Assembly: GCF_000344685.1 (NCBI RefSeq)
Contig: NW_006920421.1
Span: forward strand, 884,336-948,335
DNA: 64,000 nt
Direction of reading: 5' to 3'
Source: Gloeophyllum trabeum ATCC 11539
Lineage: Eukaryota > Basidiomycota > Agaricomycetes > Gloeophyllales > Gloeophyllaceae
The number at the start of each line of letters is the position of its first letter. The first letter of the stretch is position 1. The notes under the pieces were generated by a model. That model had not been told where the DNA came from, made no database searches, and saw only the letters and a list, made by a program, of their open reading frames with translations. Positions 22,406-32,600 of this stretch are shown here, one piece after another. The position numbers and the translations under genes are program-made.

Positions 22406-23204
22406 CTCACCCCCGTTTTAAAGCTACCTGGGGGACACGAGAAGAGGGATCCTTCCTTCATGGCGGACCGGTCAATATCATGCATGTGGCACGTATGTCT
22501 TCCACTGATTTAGGTCCAAAGTCCAACGGAAGGTTACAGGACCGGCGTCAGGCCTTCTTCAGGTACAACCGTTCTAATTCCTTTCAAGTCGAGGATACGG
22601 GGCCGGTCGTCGGATAGCCTGCAGTCAAAAGTACGTGACCACGAGCGAAAAGCTGAAGACTGCCCCGAATGATGTTGCGATGGTAACTTTCGTCTGTAAA
22701 TGGGCAAAATCGATAACGGAAATGGGTGCTCTGCACCTCACAATCAGGGCATCCGAATCCATTAATAAAGCAACAATCAGCCTGAGGCACCTGCGGTGCA
22801 ACTGACAAGGTGGGGATCCCCGCATCAGAAAGAGAACCTGCGGAAGCATGGCACTCGGGACCGAGCTGGTCCAGATGCGCGACGAAGTGGTTCCTCAAAG
22901 TTCCCATCTCGACACGGTACCGAGTTCAGAAGTAAGTTCAAGAGAGAACGCCGGTCCGATCTAAGCCCAGCAGCCATCCGCGAACATGCACGCCCACGGC
23001 GAGAATCGTTGCCTCCGTGTGCATTCTTTGTATAGAGGAAGTTCGAACAGAGGATAGCACTAGGTCACGAGAGCAGAGGACATCAAATTACAACACGCGC
23101 CCCAAATACGGCCCGTTGCGCCAACGGTCCGAATTCAGCCCACCCAAGAGCAAAAGACAAGGAAGAAAGAGAAACTGATGGACCTAGTCCTAGAGCACTA
23201 CCCC
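22406..23204. other. intergenic, no gene recognised
   Basis: About 800 bp between GH16 and the 3' end of the catalase gene; it includes the GH16 promoter. Only short frames without family features are present. Confidence 0.45.
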
Positions 23205-25699
23205 TCAATATGCCACCTGAGACGTCAGACCATCGAGCTCTCGCTCGTAGCACCGGTGCTTGCTGACCTCGAACGCGAAGTTGGAGATGAAATCCTTCTC
23301 CGACTTTGCGATCTTGAAGAGTTCCCCGGGGGCAGCGGGCGCGTCGTATTTACCAGTAGTGACAACCCCGTAAGACGACAGGACGACCTCGCTATTAGGC
23401 GCAGGCTGCAGTTCGACGCCAGGGAGGGCGCAAGCGTCCCGGATGAACGTAACACCTTCGCCAATGGCGCCGATAGCCTTGCAGTGACCGAACGCCTCCC
23501 GCACCCAATGAACGATCCGTCCATCCTTGGCCAAGGAGGCAGCATGCTCCGTTCCAGATGGGATGATCAAAGCATCGAACATGGTAGACCTTTGGGCTTC
23601 AAAGTGGTGATCTGCCGTCATACCTTCTCCCTCTCCAACCTTCTGTCCGGCGGGATAGACCTTCCCGCGACGCGGACCGATGAGCCAAGTGGTAGCACCA
23701 CCTGCTTTGAGAGCTGCACGGATCGCCAGTACCTCCGGGCCGTTGAATCCATCCGCAGCAAGTATAGCGATGCGGCGAGTCTTGATGGTAGGTTCATCGG
23801 GCATGAAGTCGGTCTGGGAGAGGAGAGCACTTGTCTTCCCGTGGTTGGGTCGCGCAGGAGCATCGGGAACAATGCCGCCGACCTTGTGAGCAATCTCCTT
23901 GGCAAGGTCGAAATCCACATTATTGAGAATTTTGGTATAGTGTTTGTATACATCGGGATCGTCACAGTGGTCAAGCTCGAAGCCTATGGCGTTCTTCAGG
24001 TGCGCTTTCTCGTGGGGAGCGAGAGAATTATAGAACAACTGAGCCTGGCTGTAATGCTCCTGGAATTTCGCCCCTCGAACGCGTTGCTTCATGCCTTCGA
24101 CCTTTTGGGCGTACCTTGAATAAACGTAAGTGAGTGGCGTATAGCGCTCGGAAGCGTGCAAACACACTCTGCATATCCGCCTTGGTGGTGCGGCACTGGG
24201 GCAAGGACGCCCTTGCGGTTGGGCCAGTAATTGATGGTTCCCTTAGTGATCTTGTGCCTCGACTTGCCATCCCGATGGTTGTTCAAGACGGGGCAGAGTG
24301 GGCGGTTGATAGGGAGCTGCAAGGCGTGAATAAGAAGGACAGTTCCCAGACAATGACCTTACCTCCTGCCAGTTGATGCCCAATCTGCTTATCTGGGTAT
24401 CGAAGTACGAGAAATTCCTCCCCTGAAGAAGCGGGTCGTCGCTGAAGCCAATGCCAGGAACGACATGGGAGGTGCAGAACGCGACTTGCTCTACCTCGGG
24501 GAAGTATTCGTCTACCATGCGATTCAAGACCATCTCACCGATGTACTCGATCGGTACTTGCTCCACAGGCCATACTTTGGTAGCATCGAGAATATCGAAG
24601 TCAAACTCGTGCTCTCGAGATTCCGGTAGGACCTGGATACCGAACTTCCACTTGGGGTAGGCTCCGTTCTCGATCGCCTCCTGGAGATCTTTCCGGTGGA
24701 AGTCGGGGTCCTGTCCGCAAAGTTTCAGAGCCTCATCCCAGACAAAGCTGTGTACCCCGAGCTCAGGTGTCCAGATGAACTTGACGAAGAACCGCTCGTT
24801 CTTGTCATTGTGCAGTGTCCAGGTGTTGACGCCAAAGCCTTGCATCATACGCAAGGACCGAGGGATTCCACGATCGGACATGACCCACATAATCATATGA
24901 GATGCTACGAGACAAGTTTTAGTAGGAGTGATGTGGCTGGGACGATGCCTTGACTTGCCTTCCGGCTGGAGTCCAACGTAGTCCCAGAAATTATTATGGG
25001 CACTCTGGCCAGTCGGGACATCATTGTGAGGTTCTGGTTTGACCGCGTGTACGAGGTCCGGAAACTTCATAGCATCTTGGATGAAGAAGATCGGGATGTC
25101 ATTTCCGACAATATCCCAGTTTCCTTCCTCGGTGTAGAACTTTACTGCGAAACCCCGAACGTCTCTGACAGTATCCTGCGCGCAAAGTCAGCATCGGGCG
25201 TATACATTATGAAGAAACGAAAAACGTACAGCGCTCCCGCGAGGGCCTTGCACTGTACTGAACCGCACGAAGACAGGCGTCTCCCGAGAAGCATCGGTCA
25301 GGACCTTCGCATGCGTATACTTTGCAGCACGGTCATCATAGACTTTGAAGTATCCATGAGCACCTGTACCGCGGGCATGGATGACGCGTTCCGGGATACG
25401 TTCGTGGTCGAAACGGGAAACCTTCTCGCGAGCGATGTGGTCTTCGAGCAGGGACGGTCCAGTGGTCGTACCTTCCGTCGCTTTGAGCCTGTATGCACGC
25501 ATATAGTCGGTAAGATGGGAAGCGAGTGAGTATATGCGTACCAATTGTCGGTGTCTGAGATGTAGACGCCGAAATCGGTGGCCTGACCCTTGGCGGGCGT
25601 GTTTGCAGGGTCGATGGTGTTACGCTGCAAGTCCGCAATCTTGGCCGTATTGGTGATGCCAGTAGCAGTCTCTTTGAGTGCCTCTACGATGCGGGACAT
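23205..25699 (-). CDS. large-subunit catalase with C-terminal DJ-1/PfpI-like domain
   Basis: Minus-strand gene with about six exons; start ATG at 25697-25699 ([11 protein letters not shown]), stop at 23205-23207. The enzyme splits hydrogen peroxide into water and oxygen. Visible landmarks are [11 protein letters not shown] (catalytic His), [15 protein letters not shown] across an intron, [12 protein letters not shown] (distal Asn), and [13 protein letters not shown] (Tyr heme ligand) followed by NWQELPINRP. After the catalase core comes a C-terminal flavodoxin-like domain ([30 protein letters not shown]), as in clade-2 large catalases of about 700-750 residues. One intron (24905-24958) has a GC donor (GCAAGT) and is 54 bp, so it can be read through without a stop; splicing restores QPEASHMIMW. 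No signal peptide is seen, so it is probably cytosolic or peroxisomal. Confidence 0.93.
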
Positions 25700-26153
25700 G
25701 GTGGGCGAGTGGCGGTGGGATGATGGGGGTGGAAGAAGGGGCGTCGCCCAGGGAGGGGGTCTCTTATACGGCCCAGGACGCGCTGGTGAAGGAGGATGTG
25801 ACCATCGGGCGTGGCGAGGACAGTGACATCATACAGGCGTTGTAAATTGGGTGGAAGATCGTGTAGGTAAGTAGTCAGCGCAGGGCTAGGATATGTCGCG
25901 TGAAGGGCGAGGTGAAGAAGAGATCGTCGCGTCCAAGTCACTCAAGCTTGAGAGGAGTCCTTACTTGCGGGCTGTGCCGAGCACGTGCGTCATACAGTAG
26001 TGGTCGATCGAGATCTACCGAAGTCACCGTAGGACCTGAGCTGCTGCTAGTGCGAAAGCTAGTCTTCCACACTCAGTCTACATAGTTTTATCTCCTCTCA
26101 AATCCAAGGACTAGCCTTTCCATTAGCCTGACCTACCCAGGGTCGCTCGAGCG
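25700..26153. promoter_or_regulatory. shared promoter between catalase and GTR2-like genes
   Basis: The 454 bp between the divergent start codons must serve both the catalase gene and the Rag GTPase gene. No specific stress-response element was identified with confidence. Confidence 0.4.
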
Positions 26154-27654
26154 ATGCCTCCGAAGCCGTCAGCACCGCAACCGAAAGCCGCGAACGGAAA
26201 CGGAGTCGGGAGTGATAGCGTTATCCGAACGAAAGTGTTACTGACTGGGCTGCGCCGGTACGTGAAGTGTACAGGGGCTGGATACGCTATAGAAGTTTGA
26301 CACTACGCAAGGCAGCTGCGGTAAAACGTCGATATACGAGGTCTTGTTCAATGGCATGGAGCCGAAGGAGACGTTCTACATCGAGACGACTACCAGGTTG
26401 ACGAAGTATCACTACGAGTGCGTGGCGGGTCTGAAGAGCGCTCACTGACGACTTACCCTGTCTCAGTACCGTTATCCCCCTTGAAATATGGGACTGTCCA
26501 TGGAATACAACACCAGAGACACTTGGGACATCGCTAGCGGAGTTCTCGGCCTTGGTGTTCATCATAGACATCCATGTACGGGAAGTGTCGGTGGCATCGA
26601 AGAGCGCAGCTGACCTAATGCACGTTCTGGTTGGTAGGACATGTATCAATCCCCTATTGCGAGGCTCCTCGAATACGTTGTGGCAGCCGCCTCTGAAAAT
26701 CCCGACCTGAACATCGAGGTCTTCGTGCACAAATCTGAAGCACTCCCGGAGGATCTCAAGTACGGTAAGGGTATCCCTTTCGTGATTCATCATCGTGGCA
26801 GCGTCTCATACGGCTGGCCTCAGAGCACTTCCGCCACATCCAGACAAGGGTGCTGGAAGAATTGTTCGACGCGGAATACGACCAGATACCGCTCAACTTC
26901 TACTTGACTTCTGTCTACGACCATACAATACACGAGGCGTTTTCTCGGGTACTTCACAAGCTGATCGATTCTCTGCCGTATATGGAGGAGCTCCTGAACG
27001 TCTATTGCGCTGTAGGCTGTCCTTCCTTGTTTCCACCGGAGCTCCATTGATAGGGCTATTTCCAGAACTCACAGTCATCCAAAGCATTCCTCTTCGACGT
27101 TCACTCCCGGCTATACGTTGCTACTGACGCATCGCCGGTTGACACCGCTACTCATAATTTGTGTTGTGATTACTTACAGATGCTATACGCATTTGGCCCA
27201 CTGTACAAGTGCGTCCGGTTATATACCGCTGTCCACAAGTTCCGCTGCTGACCCCCCGTTCAGGTCTATAACGGCCAGTCCACCTCGATCGCGGAAACCT
27301 CCCCCTCCCAGTCCTCCCAGTGCATCCCCCGCTCCTTCAACCCCAGCCCAGTCCTCCCATTCCAGCAAAGCCTCGCCCACGACACCCCCAGCCCAGCTGC
27401 TCCCTCAAGTCCATCAATCGAAAGAGCTGTTCTACCCCAGCGCATCGACATCTCTCTCAGCGGCATCCTCGGGTACGACGCTTACGTACCACCTCGTCAC
27501 GCCCCAGCTGGCACTGCTGTCGGTGCTGCCGACGGCGGTTTACGAGACGCGGCGGGGGCTGCTGGAGTACAACGTCGTCTACTTTAGGGAAGGCGTGCAG
27601 GAGATCTACGAGGTCGAGCGGGAGGCGAGGGGTGATACGGGCAGCGGAAGATGA
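26154..27654 (+). CDS. GTR2: Rag-family GTPase, Gtr2/RagC orthologue
   Basis: A plus-strand gene of about seven exons from the ATG at 26154 to TGA at 27652-27654. VLLTGLRRCGKTSIYEVLF is the P-loop, split by an intron after GLRR; KETFYIETTTRLTK follows as in RagC/Gtr2, then TVIPLEIWDCPWN (switch II), LVFIIDIHDMYQSPIARL, EVFVHKSEAL (HKxE guanine motif) and HIQTRVLEELFD. The C-terminal roadblock-like part ends YNVVYFREGVQEIYEVE. Gtr2/RagC pairs with Gtr1/RagA on the vacuole or lysosome to relay amino-acid status to TORC1. In the DxxG-type position the family Gly is replaced by Trp (DCPWN). A Ser/Pro-rich insert precedes the last domain. Splices were inferred from frame continuity. Confidence 0.88.
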
Positions 27655-27965
27655 TGGACGGAGAGTCTGGGACGGGGCGATCTTATCTTTTGTTGATGGG
27701 CAGTGTTATCAGCCTCGGACTGTGAATTTGATTTGTTGCTGCTCTTCGCGGGTTCTGTTGAGGTAAATGGGCTCGCGCCGGAGGTTATTTTAGAGTAAAA
27801 ACGTCGGTAAAGGCGGCAACACTGAGGATATTCGCCAAAAATGAACTAGAATATACAGAGCGATAGTTACAAGTTATACATGCAGATCAGTGTCTACGGC
27901 GACGCTCTGCGGTGTGTCGACGGAACGGAGGCCAAACGGAGTCGGAGGTGCCTGTCAATCACCGC
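27655..27965. other. intergenic, 3' of GTR2-like gene
   Basis: This stretch lies between the GTR2-like stop and the target duplicate of the MITE. No gene is seen; it is partly 3' untranslated sequence. Confidence 0.5.
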
Positions 27966-28420
27966 GATTTGACTAGGGTGCGGTGAATAAGTCGTCAGGA
28001 CTTTGTAACATATGTTAATAACATGGCGCGCTCCGAAGCCCTTTTTAACAGGGTTATTAACAGTTAATAACATTTAGTTTGAAACGGGTTAATTACATGT
28101 TAAAAAGACATATCAACATTGTTAAAAACACTTTTGCAGTTTAAAATGCCTGGTAGGCCTCCACTGCACTCTCCGGGAGCTGTTTGACGTGCACTTTGCA
28201 AGCTGAAGTACATTAGGGGGTCTTTGCAACATGATGTCCCAGTGATATTTGACTTACGGGTACGGTCCTCTACCGGTGCATGGTGGATTCCAGGCTGCCG
28301 ATAGGGGGGGTTTTTAACACCCAAATTGGCCTTGCCTAGAGGGGTCTGTTAATAACATGTTATTAACCTGTTATTAACAGCAGTTTATAACAGTGTAAAT
28401 AATGAGCGACTTTTACACCG
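27956..28420. repeat. 465-bp direct repeat, left copy (likely contig overlap)
   Basis: These 465 bases are identical, as far as checked by eye and by their translation, to 29018-29482. The left copy ends exactly at the N gap and the right copy begins exactly after it. The copy includes ten bases of non-element flank (CAATCACCGC) before the target duplicate GATTTGAC (27966-27973), then the MITE from 27974, truncated before its right end. This is the pattern of two contigs whose ends overlap but were scaffolded with a gap. Confidence 0.85.
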
Positions 28421-29017
28421 NNNNNNNNNNNNNNNNNNNNNNNNNNNNNNNNNNNNNNNNNNNNNNNNNNNNNNNNNNNNNNNNNNNNNNNNNNNNNNNN
28501 NNNNNNNNNNNNNNNNNNNNNNNNNNNNNNNNNNNNNNNNNNNNNNNNNNNNNNNNNNNNNNNNNNNNNNNNNNNNNNNNNNNNNNNNNNNNNNNNNNNN
28601 NNNNNNNNNNNNNNNNNNNNNNNNNNNNNNNNNNNNNNNNNNNNNNNNNNNNNNNNNNNNNNNNNNNNNNNNNNNNNNNNNNNNNNNNNNNNNNNNNNNN
28701 NNNNNNNNNNNNNNNNNNNNNNNNNNNNNNNNNNNNNNNNNNNNNNNNNNNNNNNNNNNNNNNNNNNNNNNNNNNNNNNNNNNNNNNNNNNNNNNNNNNN
28801 NNNNNNNNNNNNNNNNNNNNNNNNNNNNNNNNNNNNNNNNNNNNNNNNNNNNNNNNNNNNNNNNNNNNNNNNNNNNNNNNNNNNNNNNNNNNNNNNNNNN
28901 NNNNNNNNNNNNNNNNNNNNNNNNNNNNNNNNNNNNNNNNNNNNNNNNNNNNNNNNNNNNNNNNNNNNNNNNNNNNNNNNNNNNNNNNNNNNNNNNNNNN
29001 NNNNNNNNNNNNNNNNN
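28421..29017. other. assembly gap (597 N)
   Basis: A run of 597 N. Because both sides carry the same 465 bp, the real gap may be negative (an overlap). Long open frames through the Ns are meaningless. Confidence 0.98.
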
Positions 29018-29035
29018 CAATCACCGCGATTTGAC

Positions 29036-29489
29036 TAGGGTGCGGTGAATAAGTCGTCAGGACTTTGTAACATATGTTAATAACATGGCGCGCTCCGAAG
29101 CCCTTTTTAACAGGGTTATTAACAGTTAATAACATTTAGTTTGAAACGGGTTAATTACATGTTAAAAAGACATATCAACATTGTTAAAAACACTTTTGCA
29201 GTTTAAAATGCCTGGTAGGCCTCCACTGCACTCTCCGGGAGCTGTTTGACGTGCACTTTGCAAGCTGAAGTACATTAGGGGGTCTTTGCAACATGATGTC
29301 CCAGTGATATTTGACTTACGGGTACGGTCCTCTACCGGTGCATGGTGGATTCCAGGCTGCCGATAGGGGGGGTTTTTAACACCCAAATTGGCCTTGCCTA
29401 GAGGGGTCTGTTAATAACATGTTATTAACCTGTTATTAACAGCAGTTTATAACAGTGTAAATAATGAGCGACTTTTACACCGCACCCTA
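29036..29489. mobile_element. 454-bp hAT-like MITE upstream of fatty acid synthase
   Basis: The ends TAGGGTGCGGTG (29036) and CACCGCACCCTA (29478-29489) are inverted repeats that extend to about 21 bp with two mismatches. The 8-bp sequence GATTTGAC flanks both sides (29028-29035 and 29490-29497), a hAT-type target duplication, and TAGGG is a common hAT terminus. The interior has no coding capacity. The nonamer GTTAATAAC or its complement occurs six times, three near each end, probably as transposase binding sites. The insertion lies about 110 bp upstream of the TATA box of the fatty acid synthase gene and could affect its promoter. It is a different family from the element at 3788-4550. Confidence 0.85.
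29076..29440. repeat. subterminal GTTAATAAC repeats of the MITE
   Basis: GTTAATAAC or GTTATTAAC occurs at 29076, 29115, 29125, 29410, 29421 and 29432 (and 1062 bp lower in the left copy). Two triplets, one at each side of the element, with overlapping palindromic spacing, suggest a protein-binding array. Confidence 0.7.
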
Positions 29490-29596
29490 GATTTGACCGG
29501 CGTTGACGGCCGTACTATCACGTGATTAATAATACCGGGACATTCCTGGGGCCACGCCAAAAAGTTTGGGGCTGGGGGCGCTAAGACTGAGGCTCG

Positions 29597-29605
29597 TATA
29601 AAAAA
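29597..29605 (+). promoter_or_regulatory. TATA box of the fatty acid synthase gene
   Basis: TATAAAAAA lies 85 bp upstream of the ATG at 29682 and about 107 bp downstream of the MITE. Position and sequence fit a core promoter. Confidence 0.55.
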
Positions 29606-29681
29606 TACTGCAGAGCGGTCGCTGGCACCGTAACAGTACTTGTCGGTTGCCCTGTACGTCGTGGACACGACACCGACCATC

Positions 29682-32600
29682 ATGACTGCACCCAACGGCC
29701 ATGCCGTTCGCCACGACGACCACGAGATACACATACGCCCCGTCGTCATCCATAGCGGGCCCATTAGAGTGAGTTGTTTGTTTTAAGACGGGTTGCTGGC
29801 GTTTGCTGACGCGTCGGGCAGTTAACGATCCCAGTGTCTACCGAGACCGACCAGTGGATCGCCGCCGAGGTGCTCAGAGACGAGTTCGTGCACCACCAAA
29901 AGACCCAGGACGCCATAGACAACACCATAGAGCTCGAGAACGAGATAGAGGCGACGGTCGAGCTGTTCGCCCGCTTCCTTGGCTTCACTGCCCAGAAGCT
30001 CAACGAGGAGTGCGACTCGAAGAAGGCACGCACGTCCGTGCTCTTCCACGCGCTCAAGCATTTTACTGCGTCCTACCTGAGCGACAAGGACATCCACACG
30101 CTCACCGCAAAGTACGATACCGACTCCCGCAGGACCGTAATCGCATCCTACTACCAGACTATCGCAGCTCTCGAGGCGCAGAGCGTCAGCGACATCCCGC
30201 GCTCGTCTAATTCAGCACTATTCTCCGCGGCCAAGGAGGGCCGCGCATCTATCTACGCCTTGTTCGGTGGACAGGGCGCTAATGAAGTCTACTTCGATGA
30301 GCTCCAAGCGCTCTATGATATGTACAAGCCCTACGTGGCCCCCTTCCTGGCAGACGTGACCAGCAAGGTCCTCCTTCCCCTCGCAGCAGCCTCTGAATCC
30401 ACGGCATTCTACACACATGGTTTGGACGTAGTCTCCTGGCTCGATGGCAGCGCGACGCGACCCTCCACCGCATACCTCGCGTCGATCCCCCTGTCGTTGC
30501 CTCTCATTGGCCTGACGCAACTCACCCAGTACTTCGTTGTATGCCGGACATCCCGCTTGAGTCCTGGCGAGCTGCGGGACGCGCTGAAGGGTGCCACCGG
30601 GCACTCACAAGGTGTCGTGTCTGCCGTTGCCATAGCCGCTTCAACGACGCTAGAGTCGTTCTACGAGAACTCTCGCAAAGCCTTGAAATGGCTGTTCTTC
30701 TGCGGCCTGCGTGGCCAAGAAGCGTTCCCGGTGGTTGCGCTCGAGCCGCACATTGTTCAAGATTCCATTGAGGGCGGCGAGGGCGCGCCTTCGCCCATGC
30801 TCGCGGTAACCGGTCTCTCCCTGAAGGACCTCGAGGTGCACATCAACAAGACGAACAAGCACCTCGCCGACAACTCCAAGCTATACGTCTCGCTGCACAA
30901 CGGTCCCAAAGCATTCGTGGTTACCGGCCCTGCGAAAGCTCTGTACGGGTTAGTGACGCACCTGCGCAAGGTGCGCGCGCCTAGCGGGCTGGACCAGAGC
31001 AAAATCCCGTTCTCCCAGCGCAAGCCCGTATTTTCAGTACGGTTCCTCGTCGTCAATGTTCCGTATCACAGCCCCTACCTGACGGGCGTCACCGAGAGGA
31101 TGTGCAGCGAGGATTTAGCGGGCGAGGAGTTGTGGAAGGGAGAGGAATTGGGAATTCCCGTGTACCATACGGAAGATGGTTCGTGGTACTATATCCTGAC
31201 CGTCGCACCTTACTTATCCTCTCTACAGGCTCTGATCTGCGACAGAGCGAGTCGATCACCAAGTCTCTCTGCGAGCAAATATTCACCCAGCCGATCCACT
31301 GGACGGTCGCAACCGGTTTCCCAAATGACGCGACTCATGCCGTGGACTTCGGCCCCGGTGGGTTGAGCGGTATCGGCCCGCTTACTGCCCGCAACCTCGA
31401 AGGGCGCGGTGTCAGGGTGATCGTACTCGGTGACAAGGGTCAAGGGGTGTCGGAGCTGTACGAGACGAAGAGTATCAAATACCAGGACTGGTGGAGCACC
31501 AAGTGGGCGCCGTCTCTGGTTAAAACCAGGTATGTTGCTGTCCCAGTGGTAAACATATGAAACAAGCTAATTCACGTTCTTGCAGTGATGGTCAGATTCA
31601 CCTCGACACGCCCTTTTCCCGCCTCTTGGGCAAGCCTCCCATCATGGTCGCGGGCATGACGCCGACCACTGTCAAAGCAGGCTTCGTCAGCGCGGTCCTC
31701 TCCGCTGGTTATCACATCGAGCTGGCTGGTGGAGGCCACTACAACGCGAATGCGCTGCGTGCCAAGGTTGCAGAGATCCAGGCGAACATCCCGGCGGGCG
31801 TTGGTATCACGCTTAACGCCCTCTACATTAATCCCCGGCAGTTCAACTTCCAGTACCCTCTGTGGCAGGATATGCGCCACGAGGGCCTCCCGATTGAGGG
31901 TTTCTGTGTCGCCGCTGGCATTCCGTCTACGGAGAAGGCGGCCGAAATCATCGATGGCCTGAAGGCAGCGGGAATCAAGCACGTAGCCTTCAAGCCCGGC
32001 TCCGTCGAAGGCATACGCCAAGTTATCAGCATCGCCGCTGCTAATCCTGACTTCCCTATTATCATGCAATGGACAGGTGGTCGGGCGGGAGGCCATCATT
32101 CGTGCGAGGACTTCCACCAGCCCGTACTGGCGACTTACGGCGCCATCAGGCGTCACGAGAATATCATCTTGGTTGGCGGCTCTGGATTCGGTGGGGCCGA
32201 CGACATTTGGCCGTACCTCACTGGTGATTGGTCCGTGGCTTACGGCGTGCAGCCTATGCCGTTCGATGGGTTCTTGTTCGCAAGCCGTGTCATGGTGGCG
32301 AAGGAGGCGCACACTAGCTCGTCCGTGAAGGACCTGATTGTAGCTGCGTCGGGTGTCGACGATGCTCAGTGGGAAGGCACCTACAGCAAGGAGACGGGCG
32401 GGATCTTGACTGTTCGCTCCGAGCTCGGTGAGCCCATCCATAAGATTGCGACTCGAGGTGTGAAGTTGTGGAAAGAGTTCGACGACACGGTGTTTGCCCT
32501 GCCGAAGGAGAAGCGCATCACCTGGCTGAAGGAGCGTCGCGCGGAGGTCATCGCTAAGTTGAACAAGGACTTCCAGAAGCCGTGGTTCGGATGGAAGAAG

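Noticed and set aside
23178..24119. 313-codon plus-strand open frame.
   Set aside because: It is antisense to the last exon of the catalase gene, which has strong domain evidence; the plus frame has none.
28385..29135. Long open frames across the gap on both strands.
   Set aside because: They consist almost entirely of N and carry no information.
27956..29482. The 465-bp direct repeats read as LTRs of a retrotransposon around the gap.
   Set aside because: The unit itself has inverted ends and an 8-bp target duplicate of a DNA transposon, and the repeats include host flank; an LTR would not.
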